A stretch of 64,000 bases of DNA from contig NZ_CP011504.1 of assembly GCF_001028665.1 (NCBI RefSeq), forward strand, positions 1,116,001 to 1,180,000. Direction: 5' to 3'. The DNA comes from Burkholderia pyrrocinia. GTDB taxonomy: Bacteria > Pseudomonadota > Gammaproteobacteria > Burkholderiales > Burkholderiaceae. Position numbers and translations under genes: made by a program. Below, piece after piece: positions 26,744 through 34,407 of this stretch (the stretch's first letter is position 1; every line of letters begins with the position of its first letter). The notes under the pieces are model-generated. The model did no database searches, had not been told where the DNA came from, and was given only the letters and a program-made list of their open reading frames with translations.

Positions 26744-27841
26744 GGTGAGAATTTGCGGGACCTTCTTCGCGCCCCGATTCTGCCCATCTTTTAGGCAGTT
26801 TTGGCGAAAGGTGAGGTTTCACGGGACTCCACGGGAATTTGGTGTGAGGATTTCCGGGAGGCGAACGCCATTTTGCACAGCAAAAGTGCTTTCCGGGGCC
26901 TGTGATGCACTAAAGGTGAGGCTTTTCGGGAGGGAAATCCGGGTTTTCCTGCCCCGATCTCGCTAAGGTGAGCTTTTTCGGGGCATGGATCACAGGCTGT
27001 GATCGTGGTCACAGGTGAGCATTTTCGGGAACGGTATTTGCTCGAAAAATGGTCACAGGTGAGGCTTTTCGGGACCTGTAAGCGGCCGAATTCGCCGAAA
27101 AGCCCGCCAGGACTGGAAGAAAACTCGTTTTTGCTGTGCCCCTTTTTGGTACAGGTGAGATTTTTCGGGAGCCTACATACGGTTGTCGTATGAAGGATTT
27201 CCGTCGAAAGGTGAGGTTTTTCGGGGGATGTCTACCGGGCACAGCCAAATGCCTTCAGTGCATAAGTATCGGAAGGCATTGGGTTTTTTGATACCGCGAC
27301 AGTTACGGTGAGATTTTTCGGGAGCCATTCCCGTGCCCGTTGCTGTGCCGCATTTTTTCAATGAGGTGAGCGTTTTCGGGAGACTCTGGTGGCCAATCCC
27401 GCGTGTGCCGGACATTCGGCGGCATCGAGACGAAAGAACACACTGTGCTCAAGGTGAGTATTTTCGGGACCCGACACGGTTTGTGCGCTGTACAATGCGC
27501 GCCCGGGCCGGCAAAGCAGGTCCGATCGGGCGGCGCGGGCCGGTTTCGAAGGCGCGTTTCCGGGTGCCGGATGCGATCCCGATCTCCCGGCGAGCCGCGC
27601 CTGTACATGCATACAGCCCGATGCGGCGCGATCGGGGATGCACTGTGAGGTGCGATCGCAACCCTGTGGCGAACTCACAGCCATGCAGTCGCAAAATTAC
27701 GACAAATCGAAAGGTGAGCCGATACGGGAGCGAGTTTCGCACGTGTCACGCACAGGCGAAATTCTGTGAATCGGCGCATCCCGCGGCACGTCTGGACGAG
27801 TCCGGAACGCTGCAATTCCGGACCGGTGAGCGTTTTCGGGA
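26744..27841 (+). repeat. Spaced iterons of the origin (14 copies)
   Basis: Seventeen-base words of consensus GGTGAGNNTTTTCGGGA start at 26744, 26810, 26843, 26915, 26967, 27014, 27058, 27154, 27210, 27307, 27365, 27453, 27713 and 27825, all in the + orientation. Several intervals are 44, 66 or 88 bases, multiples of 22. The last copy ends 119 bases before the rep ATG, so these sites can also serve Rep autoregulation. Confidence 0.88.
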
Positions 27842-27960
27842 GTGGTTGGGGTGAGTGCCGTTTTGCACGCGCACTTCACCGGCTATGGTGAGCATGTCGT
27901 TCTGGACGCACATCACCGCAGGCGCTATCCTTCCGGAAAACTTCTCCTCCGACCCGACGT

Positions 27961-29328
27961 ATGGCCACGACGAAGCGCGCCAAGAAAACCGATGTGGATG
28001 TGGTGAGTGCCAGTTCAGCCGAATTGCGCAAGGCCGTCGAGGCGATCGCCATTCAGCCGAAGAGCGGCAAGATCACGCTGCTGACCCGCAAGCTGTTCAA
28101 TGTCCTGCTGGCCGTCGCGCAGCAGGCCGACGACTCGGGCGATACGTATCGCGCGCTGCTGTCGGATATCGTCGCCAACTCCGCCTTCGATTCGAACGAC
28201 ACCGCACTGGTGAAGGAACACCTGCGCCGCATGGTGTCGGTGCAGGTCGAATGGAGCACGGGGACGTCGAGCCAGAAGCCGGGCCGCAAGTGGGGGATCT
28301 CGACGCTGATCGCCGACGCGGAAATTCTCGAGGATCCGACGACCCGCCGCGTGTGGGTCGAATTCTCGTTCGCGCCGAAGATCAAGAAGAAGCTGCTCGA
28401 CCCGGTCCAGTATGCGCGTCTGAGCCTGCAGTTCCAGAGCCAGTTGCGCAGCAGCGCCGGCCTGGCGCTGTACGAGATCTGCGTGCGCTATCTGACGAAC
28501 CCGAGCCACCTGACGATGCGCGAGCCGTGGGAGTGGTGGCGGCCGATCCTGTCGGGCACGCCCGACACGGAAGCGGGCGACGAGGCGAAGCGCGAGTACA
28601 AGTACTTCAAGCGCGACTATCTGCGTCCCGCGATCGCGGAAGTCAACGCGGTCACCAATATCTTCGTCGAGCTGATCGAGCACCGTGAAGGGCGCCGGGT
28701 TGCGGAGATCCAGTTCCGCGTGACCGAGCGCAAGCAGCCGATGCTGGCGCTCGACGAACACCCGAACGTGTTCGACAGCACGCTGGTCGACCGGATGGTG
28801 AAGCTCGGGATCCCGCTGAAGGAAGCGCAGACGCTCTATGCGGACAGCGAGGAGAACCGGATTCGCGCCGCCCTGCAGATGACCGAGCAGCGGATGCGCA
28901 GCACGACGCTGCCGCCGGTGCGCAGCGCGCCTGCGCTGTTCAAGGATGCGCTGAAGAAGGGTTATGCGCCGCCGGTCGAGTCGGTCGACGCGCTGCCTGC
29001 CGGCACGCCGTCCGCGAAGGTCGCAGCGGCGCAGCCGGAAGATCTGAAGGCACGCCTGCTGAGCGAGTTCGCGGCGTTCCGCCGCAAGGAAGCGAAGGTG
29101 CTGTACGAGGAGCAGGGCGACGCCGAGCGCGAAGTGGCGCGCGAGTCGTTCGAGTCGGAGGCGCTGCCGACGATGGGCACGCATCTGCGCGACGACTGGC
29201 GCAAGCGCGGCCTCGATTCCAAGCTGGCCGAGACGGCCTTTTTCGACTGGCTGGCCCAGAAGACCTGGGGCGAGCCGACGGACGGCGACCTGCTGTCGTT
29301 CACGCTGAATCAGTCGCGGGCCGCCTGA
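27961..29328 (+). CDS. repA: Replication initiator protein (Rep_3 / RepB-type)
   Basis: This 455-residue protein begins MATTKRAKKTDVDVVSASSA and has the initiator winged-helix layout. LTRKLFNVLLAVAQQADDSG opens the first domain, with SLQFQSQLRSSAGLALYEIC and RYLTNPSHLTMREPWEWWRP in the middle. EYKYFKRDYLRPAIAEVN starts the second winged helix. The C-terminal 150 residues are an acidic, charged extension (LLSEFAAFRRKEAKVLYEEQ). Rep_3 initiators bind iterons as monomers to open the origin and as dimers to block it. The gene follows directly on the iteron field and so marks the origin. The symbol is by analogy; I am sure of the role rather than the name. Confidence 0.92.
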   Translation: MATTKRAKKTDVDVVSASSAELRKAVEAIAIQPKSGKITLLTRKLFNVLLAVAQQADDSGDTYRALLSDIVANSAFDSNDTALVKEHLRRMVSVQVEWSTGTSSQKPGRKWGISTLIADAEILEDPTTRRVWVEFSFAPKIKKKLLDPVQYARLSLQFQSQLRSSAGLALYEICVRYLTNPSHLTMREPWEWWRPILSGTPDTEAGDEAKREYKYFKRDYLRPAIAEVNAVTNIFVELIEHREGRRVAEIQFRVTERKQPMLALDEHPNVFDSTLVDRMVKLGIPLKEAQTLYADSEENRIRAALQMTEQRMRSTTLPPVRSAPALFKDALKKGYAPPVESVDALPAGTPSAKVAAAQPEDLKARLLSEFAAFRRKEAKVLYEEQGDAEREVARESFESEALPTMGTHLRDDWRKRGLDSKLAETAFFDWLAQKTWGEPTDGDLLSFTLNQSRAA

Positions 29329-29362
29329 GGCCCGCTCAGGCCCGCTGACGGGCCGCCGCCGG

Positions 29363-29382
29363 CCGCCCGCTCAGCCGGGCGG
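29363..29382 (+). terminator. Hairpin after rep
   Basis: CCGCCCG / CGGGCGG form a 7-bp stem with a 6-base loop 35 bases after the rep stop, between the convergent rep and parB genes. There is no T-run, so it is at best a weak or factor-dependent terminator. Confidence 0.4.
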
Positions 29383-29419
29383 GCCCGGCGTCCTCACCAG
29401 GCCCTGCCGGCCGCTTCCA

Positions 29420-30481
29420 TTATTCCGACAACAGCATCCGCTCGAGCTGCTCGAGGATCGCGTCGCGCTTGTCCTTCGGGAGGCCGCGCAGGCGCAATTC
29501 GATGCGGTCTTCGCCATACGACTTCAGGTCGCCGACCGACTTGCCGCCGAGCTTGATCTCGAGACGCTGCGCGTAGCGCTGACGGCCTGCGGCCTTCGGC
29601 GTCTCCTGCGCGGCGACACGGCCCTTGACGATGTCCGACACCTGGCGCGTGCTGAGATCGTCCGACACGATCTTGTTGATCAGCCGGAGCGTGGCCTCGG
29701 TGCCGCGCGCATTGTGATAGCGGCCGACCTGATACGCCATGTTCGAACCGAAGCGATCGGGACGCGCGACCATTTCCTGCATGATCGCTTCCGGCAACTT
29801 GCCGATCGACAACGCGACGGCCACCGTCGACTCGTCGAGGCCGAGATGCTCGGAAAGCTCCTTCTGGCTCTGGAAATGCTTGTCGTCGAGGAAGCGGCGC
29901 CACACGACGGCATTGTCGAACACCGTCTGCGAATCGCGCTGGACGTTGAGGTCGTAGCCGAGCTTGTAGCTCTGGATACCGATCGGCACGTCGATCACGA
30001 TCGCCTTGACCGATTCCTTGTTCGCCTCTTTCAGCGCCCGCACGCGACGGCCGCCGTCGCTGACGAAATACGTGCCCGGATTGTCGTAATCCGGAATCAC
30101 GTGGATCGCCTGCTGCTGCCCCTGCTTCGCGAGGTTGACCGCGAGTTCGGCAATCGACGACTTCAGATAGAAGTGTCGCGGGTTGAACGGGCTATGCTTG
30201 ATCGCCTTCAGCGACAACTCGATCACCTGCCCCGGTGCATAGCGGTTCTCGAGACGCCACGCGCGATATTGCGTCGATTCGTCGATCGACGGATCGAGCG
30301 TGAGCTCCGGCGCGGGTGGCGGCGCGATGTCTTTCTTCGCGGATTTGGTCGGTACGGCGGCGGGCGTCTCGGACTTGACGATGCCGTCAATCGCATTGAG
30401 CCGGTCGAGTGCCGTGCGCTTCTCGCTCGTCGTGATATCCGGGCGCGCTTGGAATCCTTTTGCAAATTGGGAAGGTTTCAT
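29420..30481 (-). CDS. parB: Partition protein ParB (centromere binding)
   Basis: The ATG at 30481 has AAAGGAG upstream on its strand. The 353-residue protein has the ParB/Spo0J N-terminal CTPase domain (IKHSPFNPRHFYLKSSIAEL; GTYFVSDGGRRVRALKEANK). A helix-turn-helix follows (QKELSEHLGLDESTVAVALS), and a C-terminal dimerisation segment ends LPKDKRDAILEQLERMLLSE. The leader of about 85 residues is Pro/Ala/Lys-rich. It binds the parS palindromes at 31267-31958. It is the second gene of a parA-parB operon on the - strand, 23 bases after parA. Confidence 0.95.
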   Translation of the reverse strand: MKPSQFAKGFQARPDITTSEKRTALDRLNAIDGIVKSETPAAVPTKSAKKDIAPPPAPELTLDPSIDESTQYRAWRLENRYAPGQVIELSLKAIKHSPFNPRHFYLKSSIAELAVNLAKQGQQQAIHVIPDYDNPGTYFVSDGGRRVRALKEANKESVKAIVIDVPIGIQSYKLGYDLNVQRDSQTVFDNAVVWRRFLDDKHFQSQKELSEHLGLDESTVAVALSIGKLPEAIMQEMVARPDRFGSNMAYQVGRYHNARGTEATLRLINKIVSDDLSTRQVSDIVKGRVAAQETPKAAGRQRYAQRLEIKLGGKSVGDLKSYGEDRIELRLRGLPKDKRDAILEQLERMLLSE

Positions 30482-30488
30482 GTGACTC

Positions 30489-30504
30489 CTTTGTGCGCAT
30501 AAAG
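30489..30504. promoter_or_regulatory. Degenerate parS between parA and parB
   Basis: CTTTGTGCGCATAAAG keeps the TGCGCATAAA core of the centromere palindrome and differs from it at three positions. It fills most of the 23-base parA-parB spacer. On the coding strand its last bases (AAAG) form the start of the parB ribosome site AAAGGAG. Confidence 0.6.
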
Positions 30505-31167
30505 TCAGGGCAGCATGGCGACGATTTCGTCGGCACATGCGCGAATTTCGGCGGCGGCGAGCTTGCCGCCACGATCGTTCATCTGCAGCACGGTCTGACC
30601 GAGCGCCATCGCCTGCTTGTACGCTTCCCGGGTCGGGATCTGCGTCTTCAGCAGCGGGAAGCCGAGCTCTTCGAGCGCGCGCTTGAGCTCGCGGGTCAGC
30701 ATGCGCTTCTCTTCGGTCTTGTTCAGCAGGAATACCGCGCGAAGGTCTTCGTTCATGACCTGCGCCTGCTGGATCAGCTTGACCAGCCCGACGCTCGACC
30801 AGTAATCGGCCGGCGACGACGAAGTCGGGATCACGGCAATCGATGCGGCCAGCAGGACAACGCCGGATACCTTCTCGGTGATCGACGGCGGGCAGTCGAC
30901 GACGATGATGTCGTAGTCGTTGATGAACTTCTTGATCTCGCGATGGATCTGGCCGTCGGCTTCGGCGAGGTTGACGACCGGAAACGGGATGCCGGTGTCG
31001 CTGTCGCCGGATGCGCTCGACCAGTGAACCAGGGTGTTTTGACGGTCTGCGTCGATGACGAGGATGCGCTTCCCTTTTTCATGGAACGCGGCGCCGAGGT
31101 GCATGGCAATCGTGCTTTTGCCGACGCCACCTTTTTGTTGAGTGACTGCAATGATTTCCGCGGCCAA
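30505..31167 (-). CDS. parA: Partition ATPase ParA
   Basis: This 220-residue deviant-Walker ATPase starts MAAEIIAVTQQKGGVGKSTI (Walker A, with both lysines). It continues with ILVIDADRQNTLVHWSSA (A') and DIIVVDCPPSI (Walker B). It lacks the N-terminal helix-turn-helix of P1-type ParA, so it is the short type. It works with ParB to move the origin region of the replicon. No iteron lies in its upstream region, but five parS sites do. Confidence 0.95.
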   Translation of the reverse strand: MAAEIIAVTQQKGGVGKSTIAMHLGAAFHEKGKRILVIDADRQNTLVHWSSASGDSDTGIPFPVVNLAEADGQIHREIKKFINDYDIIVVDCPPSITEKVSGVVLLAASIAVIPTSSSPADYWSSVGLVKLIQQAQVMNEDLRAVFLLNKTEEKRMLTRELKRALEELGFPLLKTQIPTREAYKQAMALGQTVLQMNDRGGKLAAAEIRACADEIVAMLP

Positions 31168-31266
31168 TTTTCACTCCTATTTTGGTCGTTGGAATTCTAC
31201 AGGACGATATTTATATTTCAATGAAATTGTCGTTCGACAACTACGCGTTAGCCATTCGGGCTATCG

Positions 31267-31282
31267 GTTTATGCGCATAAAC
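31267..31282. promoter_or_regulatory. parS site 1
   Basis: GTTTATGCGCATAAAC is a perfect 16-bp palindrome. As I recall, it is the centromere sequence of Burkholderia chromosome 2. It is the copy closest to parA. Confidence 0.9.
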
Positions 31283-31464
31283 GGACCTGCGGCGATCGGT
31301 GGCGTGATCGGATGGTGTGGGTGATGTCTGCGGACGTTGACGAGCCACACGATGGTTGTGTCATCACGACGCGCGTCGTCGGCACGTGCAGCGGGTTCTG
31401 GCGAGATCGAAGTGCGCTGCCCTTTCGCGTGATGGTGGTGGGTGGTCGGGCCGCGAGCGGGCGA

Positions 31465-31480
31465 GTTTGTGCGCATAAAC
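31465..31480. promoter_or_regulatory. parS site 2
   Basis: GTTTGTGCGCATAAAC has one change (G at position 5) from the perfect palindrome. Confidence 0.85.
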
Positions 31481-31631
31481 TCTGCGGCGACCGGGGAGGT
31501 CAACCGTGCGGCAGGACAACGGGGCATTCCCGAGCGCGGGTGTGGTCTTGTCCGCCTTGGTCAGATACGCAGCTCGGGAGGTGCGCCATTGAGCCTATGT
31601 GCATCGGCATCACGCGATGTCGAGCCGCTAC

Positions 31632-31647
31632 GTTTATGCGCATAAAC
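31632..31647. promoter_or_regulatory. parS site 3
   Basis: GTTTATGCGCATAAAC is a second perfect copy, 365 bases from site 1. Confidence 0.9.
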
Positions 31648-31818
31648 CGCGGTCGATGAACGGCGCGTGCGGAGCGATCTCGTGCCGACCCTGCATCAAT
31701 GTCGGCAAACCGGGATGCGCTGACACGGCAGCACATCGATGCGACGATCGCATCGGTGCCGTGACTGTCGATGCTCGTCGGCGCGATGAACCCCGGTACC
31801 CTGTCGAGCGATCACGGG

Positions 31819-31834
31819 CTTTATGCGCATAAAC
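31819..31834. promoter_or_regulatory. parS site 4
   Basis: CTTTATGCGCATAAAC has a changed first base only. Confidence 0.85.
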
Positions 31835-31942
31835 CAGTCGATGTACCACGCGATCGCCTGCGCTCTTTGCCACCCGAAACACACATCACGATGCGCAGGC
31901 TTGCGAATCCTTATCCTTGCCGCGAGATAGCGGGCCGCACGA

Positions 31943-31958
31943 CTTTATGCGCATAAAC
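31943..31958. promoter_or_regulatory. parS site 5
   Basis: CTTTATGCGCATAAAC is identical to site 4 and 124 bases after it. It is the last copy before the arsC-like gene. Confidence 0.85.
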
Positions 31959-32143
31959 ACATCGGTCCTTTGAAGCACATCCCGGATGCATCGCTTCGCC
32001 CGAGGCCCGTGTCGCTGGCGGCACCTTCCCGCCAACCAGCTTCTCCAAAGCACCGAATCCGCACACCGCTACCCCACTGCCGCCCGCGCAAAAACCCCCG
32101 ATGCAGACTGGCTACAATACAGCCCTCTCCCATCCAGGCCCGA

Positions 32144-32503
32144 ATGATGATCACGATCTACCACAACCCCCGATGCTCGAAGTCGCGCGAGACGCTTGCG
32201 TTGGTCGAGACGCTGAACACGACCGGCACGCCGGTGAACGTCGTCGAGTACTTGAAGACGCCGCCGACGGTCGAGGAACTGGAAGCGCTGCATCGGCAGC
32301 TCGGCCGCCCGGTTCGCGACATGCTGCGCGACGGCGAGGAGCCGTACAAGACGCTGAATCTGGCCCGTGCGGATCTGACCGATGCGCAAGCCTATGAAGC
32401 GATTGCGGCTCATCCGGTTTTGCTGCAGCGTCCGATCGTCGTCTATCGCGGGAAGGCGGCCATCGGTCGGCCGCCCGAAGCGGTGCAAGCGCTGTTCGAA
32501 TAA
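32144..32503 (+). CDS. ArsC-family reductase, YfgD-like
   Basis: Two ATGs at 32144 and 32147 are possible. The 119-residue product has the ArsC/Spx-type thioredoxin fold: ITIYHNPRCSKSRETLALVE with the catalytic Cys in NPRCSKSR, LKTPPTVEELEALHRQL, and the C-terminal RPIVVYRGKAAIGRPPE. It resembles E. coli YfgD more than ArsC of ars operons. No other arsenic genes are near, so a glutaredoxin-dependent arsenate-reductase-like role without a resistance operon is the fair call. Confidence 0.9.
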   Translation: MMITIYHNPRCSKSRETLALVETLNTTGTPVNVVEYLKTPPTVEELEALHRQLGRPVRDMLRDGEEPYKTLNLARADLTDAQAYEAIAAHPVLLQRPIVVYRGKAAIGRPPEAVQALFE

Positions 32504-32626
32504 TTCTTGGCCGGCGTATTTTTCTTATTGCATCAGCCAGGCGATCGCACCCGCAGTCGAAGCCGGTGCGATTGTCGGGCAGCGCACCACCGGCCGCCCG
32601 GACGATAGCGGCAACTCCGGCCGCGT

Positions 32627-32842
32627 CTAGCCTGCCCCGGGCGACGTGTCGTCATCGCCCGGTTCCCGCCCCGCCGCCGCTTTCGCGGCCGTTCGCAGCA
32701 GCGCGATCTGCCCGCGATAGGCTCTGCAGCCACTGCAGGTCGGCAGGTGCACGCGCACCTGCAGGCGTTCATGCAAGGTCAGATGCCGGTCGAGCGCATC
32801 CGACAGCAGTCGCGTCACGTCAGTACATTTCCCCGGCAGCAT
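32627..32842 (-). CDS. Zinc-finger anti-sigma factor (zf-HC2 type)
   Basis: This 71-residue protein has a short helix and the H-x3-C-x2-C zinc motif (VHLPTCSGCRAYRGQIALLR). This is the core of the anti-sigma domain, without a membrane tail. It starts inside the end of the sigma-factor gene (23-base overlap), so the two are made together. It should hold the sigma factor inactive in the cytoplasm, possibly with redox or metal sensing. Confidence 0.8.
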   Translation of the reverse strand: MLPGKCTDVTRLLSDALDRHLTLHERLQVRVHLPTCSGCRAYRGQIALLRTAAKAAAGREPGDDDTSPGAG

Positions 32843-33419
32843 CTTCGGTCGTCAGTCCTTTTTCGCTCAGGCAGGTTCGCAGGCGCGTGCGCGCCCGATA
32901 CAGCAGCACGCTGCAATGATTCGTCGTCAGCGTCAATTCGCTGCAGATATCCATGATCTCGACATCGAGGAATTCGCGCATCATGAACACGCGCCCGATC
33001 TGCTCCGGAAGGTGATCGAGGCAGGCCTGGAACAGCGTCCAGAACTGCTGTTGCTGCAACAGCGTTTCGGGGCGCGGCCACGGCCGCGGCTTCGCATGCG
33101 GAGCCCAGTGCCCGTTTTCCTTGAACAGCTCGCGATCGAGCACGGATTCGCCGTCGAGCTCGGCGTCGAGCGCGGACAGGCTCACCGTCCGCTGCCGCGC
33201 ACGCAGCACGTCGATCAGCTTGTTGCGCAGAATGCCGAACACCCAGGTCTTGTGGGCCGACAGCCCCGCGAAATCGCCTGCGTGCGACCACGCGGCGGTC
33301 AGCGCTTCCTGCACGGCGTCTTCAGCCGCGTCGGCATCGCGGAGCTGGAGTCGCGCGAAGCGCAGCAGGTCGCGCCGCAGTTGCGCGAGATAAACGGGGT
33401 CGTCGTACGCGGACGGCAT
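32820..33419 (-). CDS. ECF RNA polymerase sigma factor
   Basis: I start at the ATG at 33419 (MPSAYDDPVYLAQLRRDLLR); the longer frame adds an unconserved leader. The 199-residue protein has sigma region 2 (RFARLQLRDADAAEDAVQEA; HKTWVFGILRNKLIDVLRAR) and region 4 (LPEQIGRVFMMREFLDVEIM; DICSELTLTTNHCSVLLYRA), with a loop of about 50 residues between them. It pairs with the overlapping zf-HC2 anti-sigma. Proteins of this layout are often called RpoE-like in Burkholderia. The regulon is unknown. Confidence 0.9.
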   Translation of the reverse strand: MPSAYDDPVYLAQLRRDLLRFARLQLRDADAAEDAVQEALTAAWSHAGDFAGLSAHKTWVFGILRNKLIDVLRARQRTVSLSALDAELDGESVLDRELFKENGHWAPHAKPRPWPRPETLLQQQQFWTLFQACLDHLPEQIGRVFMMREFLDVEIMDICSELTLTTNHCSVLLYRARTRLRTCLSEKGLTTEDAAGEMY

Positions 33420-33786
33420 GTCTGGGTAGCAGTGTCTCGAGGCGATCGCGCTGGCGCCACCGGGCGGGCGCATCGCGGTGCGAGCAGCTTACTGGGCGCC
33501 GTGCCGGCCTGCAACGTATGTTCCGTCACGAATTCACGAAACCGGCCGGCGCGCTGCGCTATGCTTGCCGAAACCCGTATCGCGCGTCGACGGCGTCGCG
33601 CGGCGGGTGGTTTGTAACATCAGAACATAACGGCCGAGTTATCCACAATTTCTGTGGAAAACCTTGTGGAAAGTCGGCCTGACGGCCCCGTGGGGCGGTT
33701 CACGGGCTGGCTTGCCTATAAACAGAACTTTGTCGCCTGTTCGGAAGCAATCGATCCGATTCCTCACTCACCGGAAGGAGAATGCC
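33420..33786. other. Gap with DnaA-box cluster
   Basis: These 367 bases between the divergent sigma-factor and FMN-reductase genes hold the promoters of both and the DnaA-box cluster at 33632-33679, listed separately. No gene is visible. Confidence 0.5.
33632..33679. promoter_or_regulatory. DnaA-box trio inside an inverted repeat
   Basis: TTATCCACA (33639-33647) is a perfect DnaA box. TGTGGAAAA (33653-33661) and TGTGGAAAG (33665-33673) are one- and two-mismatch boxes on the other strand. GGCCGA (33632-33637) and TCGGCC (33674-33679) enclose the three sites. All lie within 48 bases, about 6 kb right of the main iteron field. Confidence 0.65.
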
Positions 33787-34341
33787 ATGTCCTATCGTAT
33801 TGCGGTCGTCGTCGGCAGCCTGCGCCGCGCTTCGTCGAACCGCGCGCTCGCGCACGCCGTGATTTCGCTCGCCCCCGCCGATTTTTCGTTCGAGTTCGTC
33901 GAGATCGGCGAACTGCCGCTGTACAGCCAGGACTACGACGCGGATTTCCCGGACGTCGCGAAGCGCTTCAAGCAGTCGATCGAAGCCGCCGACGCACTGC
34001 TGTTCGTCACGCCCGAGTACAACCGGTCGATGCCGGGCGTGCTGAAGAATGCGCTCGACTGGGGTTCGCGCCCGTGGGGTGCCAACTCGTGGTCGGGCAA
34101 GCCGGGCGCGGTGCTCGGCACGTCGCCGGGCGCGACCGGCACGGCGCTCGCCCAGCAGCACCTGCGCAACGTGCTGGCGTACCTCGACGTGAAGACGCTC
34201 GGACAGCCCGAGATGTTCATCAAGCACGACCCGGCACGCATCGACGAGCAGGGGCAGATCGTCAGCGAGGACACCCGCAAGTTCCTGCAGGGCTTCGTCG
34301 ATCGCTACGCGGGCTGGGTGCGCCTGCTGAAGGCGGCCTGA
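33787..34341 (+). CDS. NADPH-dependent FMN reductase, ChrR/YieF-like
   Basis: AAGGAG lies 7 bases before the ATG at 33787. The 184-residue flavodoxin-fold protein has the GSLRRASSNRALAHAV phosphate loop, then ELPLYSQDYDADFP, TPEYNRSMPGVLKNALDW and GTSPGATGTALAQQHLR. These are hallmarks of the chromate/quinone reductase group. It uses NAD(P)H and FMN to reduce quinones, dyes or metals in the cytoplasm. It stands alone after the DnaA-box cluster. Confidence 0.9.
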   Translation: MSYRIAVVVGSLRRASSNRALAHAVISLAPADFSFEFVEIGELPLYSQDYDADFPDVAKRFKQSIEAADALLFVTPEYNRSMPGVLKNALDWGSRPWGANSWSGKPGAVLGTSPGATGTALAQQHLRNVLAYLDVKTLGQPEMFIKHDPARIDEQGQIVSEDTRKFLQGFVDRYAGWVRLLKAA

Positions 34342-34407
34342 CGACTTCGGCCCGATCGCCGCGGCTGTTCATGCCGCCGACGCCGGCGCCGGCCCGCACA
34401 CCGCGGG

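Larger units (their letters stand above)
26157..27960. other. Replication origin region of the secondary chromosome
   Basis: These 1.8 kb between the kfrA-like gene and rep hold no credible gene. From left to right there is an AT-rich stretch with one DnaA-box-like word (TGTGGAAAA, 26416-26424) and TTAGTTAAAAACGTTAAC near 26476. A compact iteron array follows at 26534-26682, then singly spaced iterons up to 27841. The AT-rich part is a candidate unwinding element. The rep ATG follows at 27961. Confidence 0.85.
31168..32143. other. Centromere region with five parS sites
   Basis: These 976 bases between the divergent parA and arsC-like genes hold no gene. The stretch carries five parS copies spread over about 690 bases and has ordinary base composition. 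The promoter of parA must lie at its left edge. Confidence 0.85.

Noticed and set aside
27333..27854. A 173-residue reading frame through the spaced iterons.
   Set aside because: It is generated by the iterons and the GC-rich spacer and contains repeated words from the repeats; there is no sign of a protein family.
29383..29398. GCCCGGCGTCCTCACC after rep, similar to a reversed iteron.
   Set aside because: It is 16 bases, has a GC-rich centre unlike all true copies, and lies in a GC-rich hairpin region. Only the last six bases match well.
31620..32100. Several 60-80 residue reading frames between the parS sites.
   Set aside because: They repeat the translation of the parS palindrome (e.g. 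LCA ends, MRI/YAHK words) and have no ribosome sites. The region is centromere.
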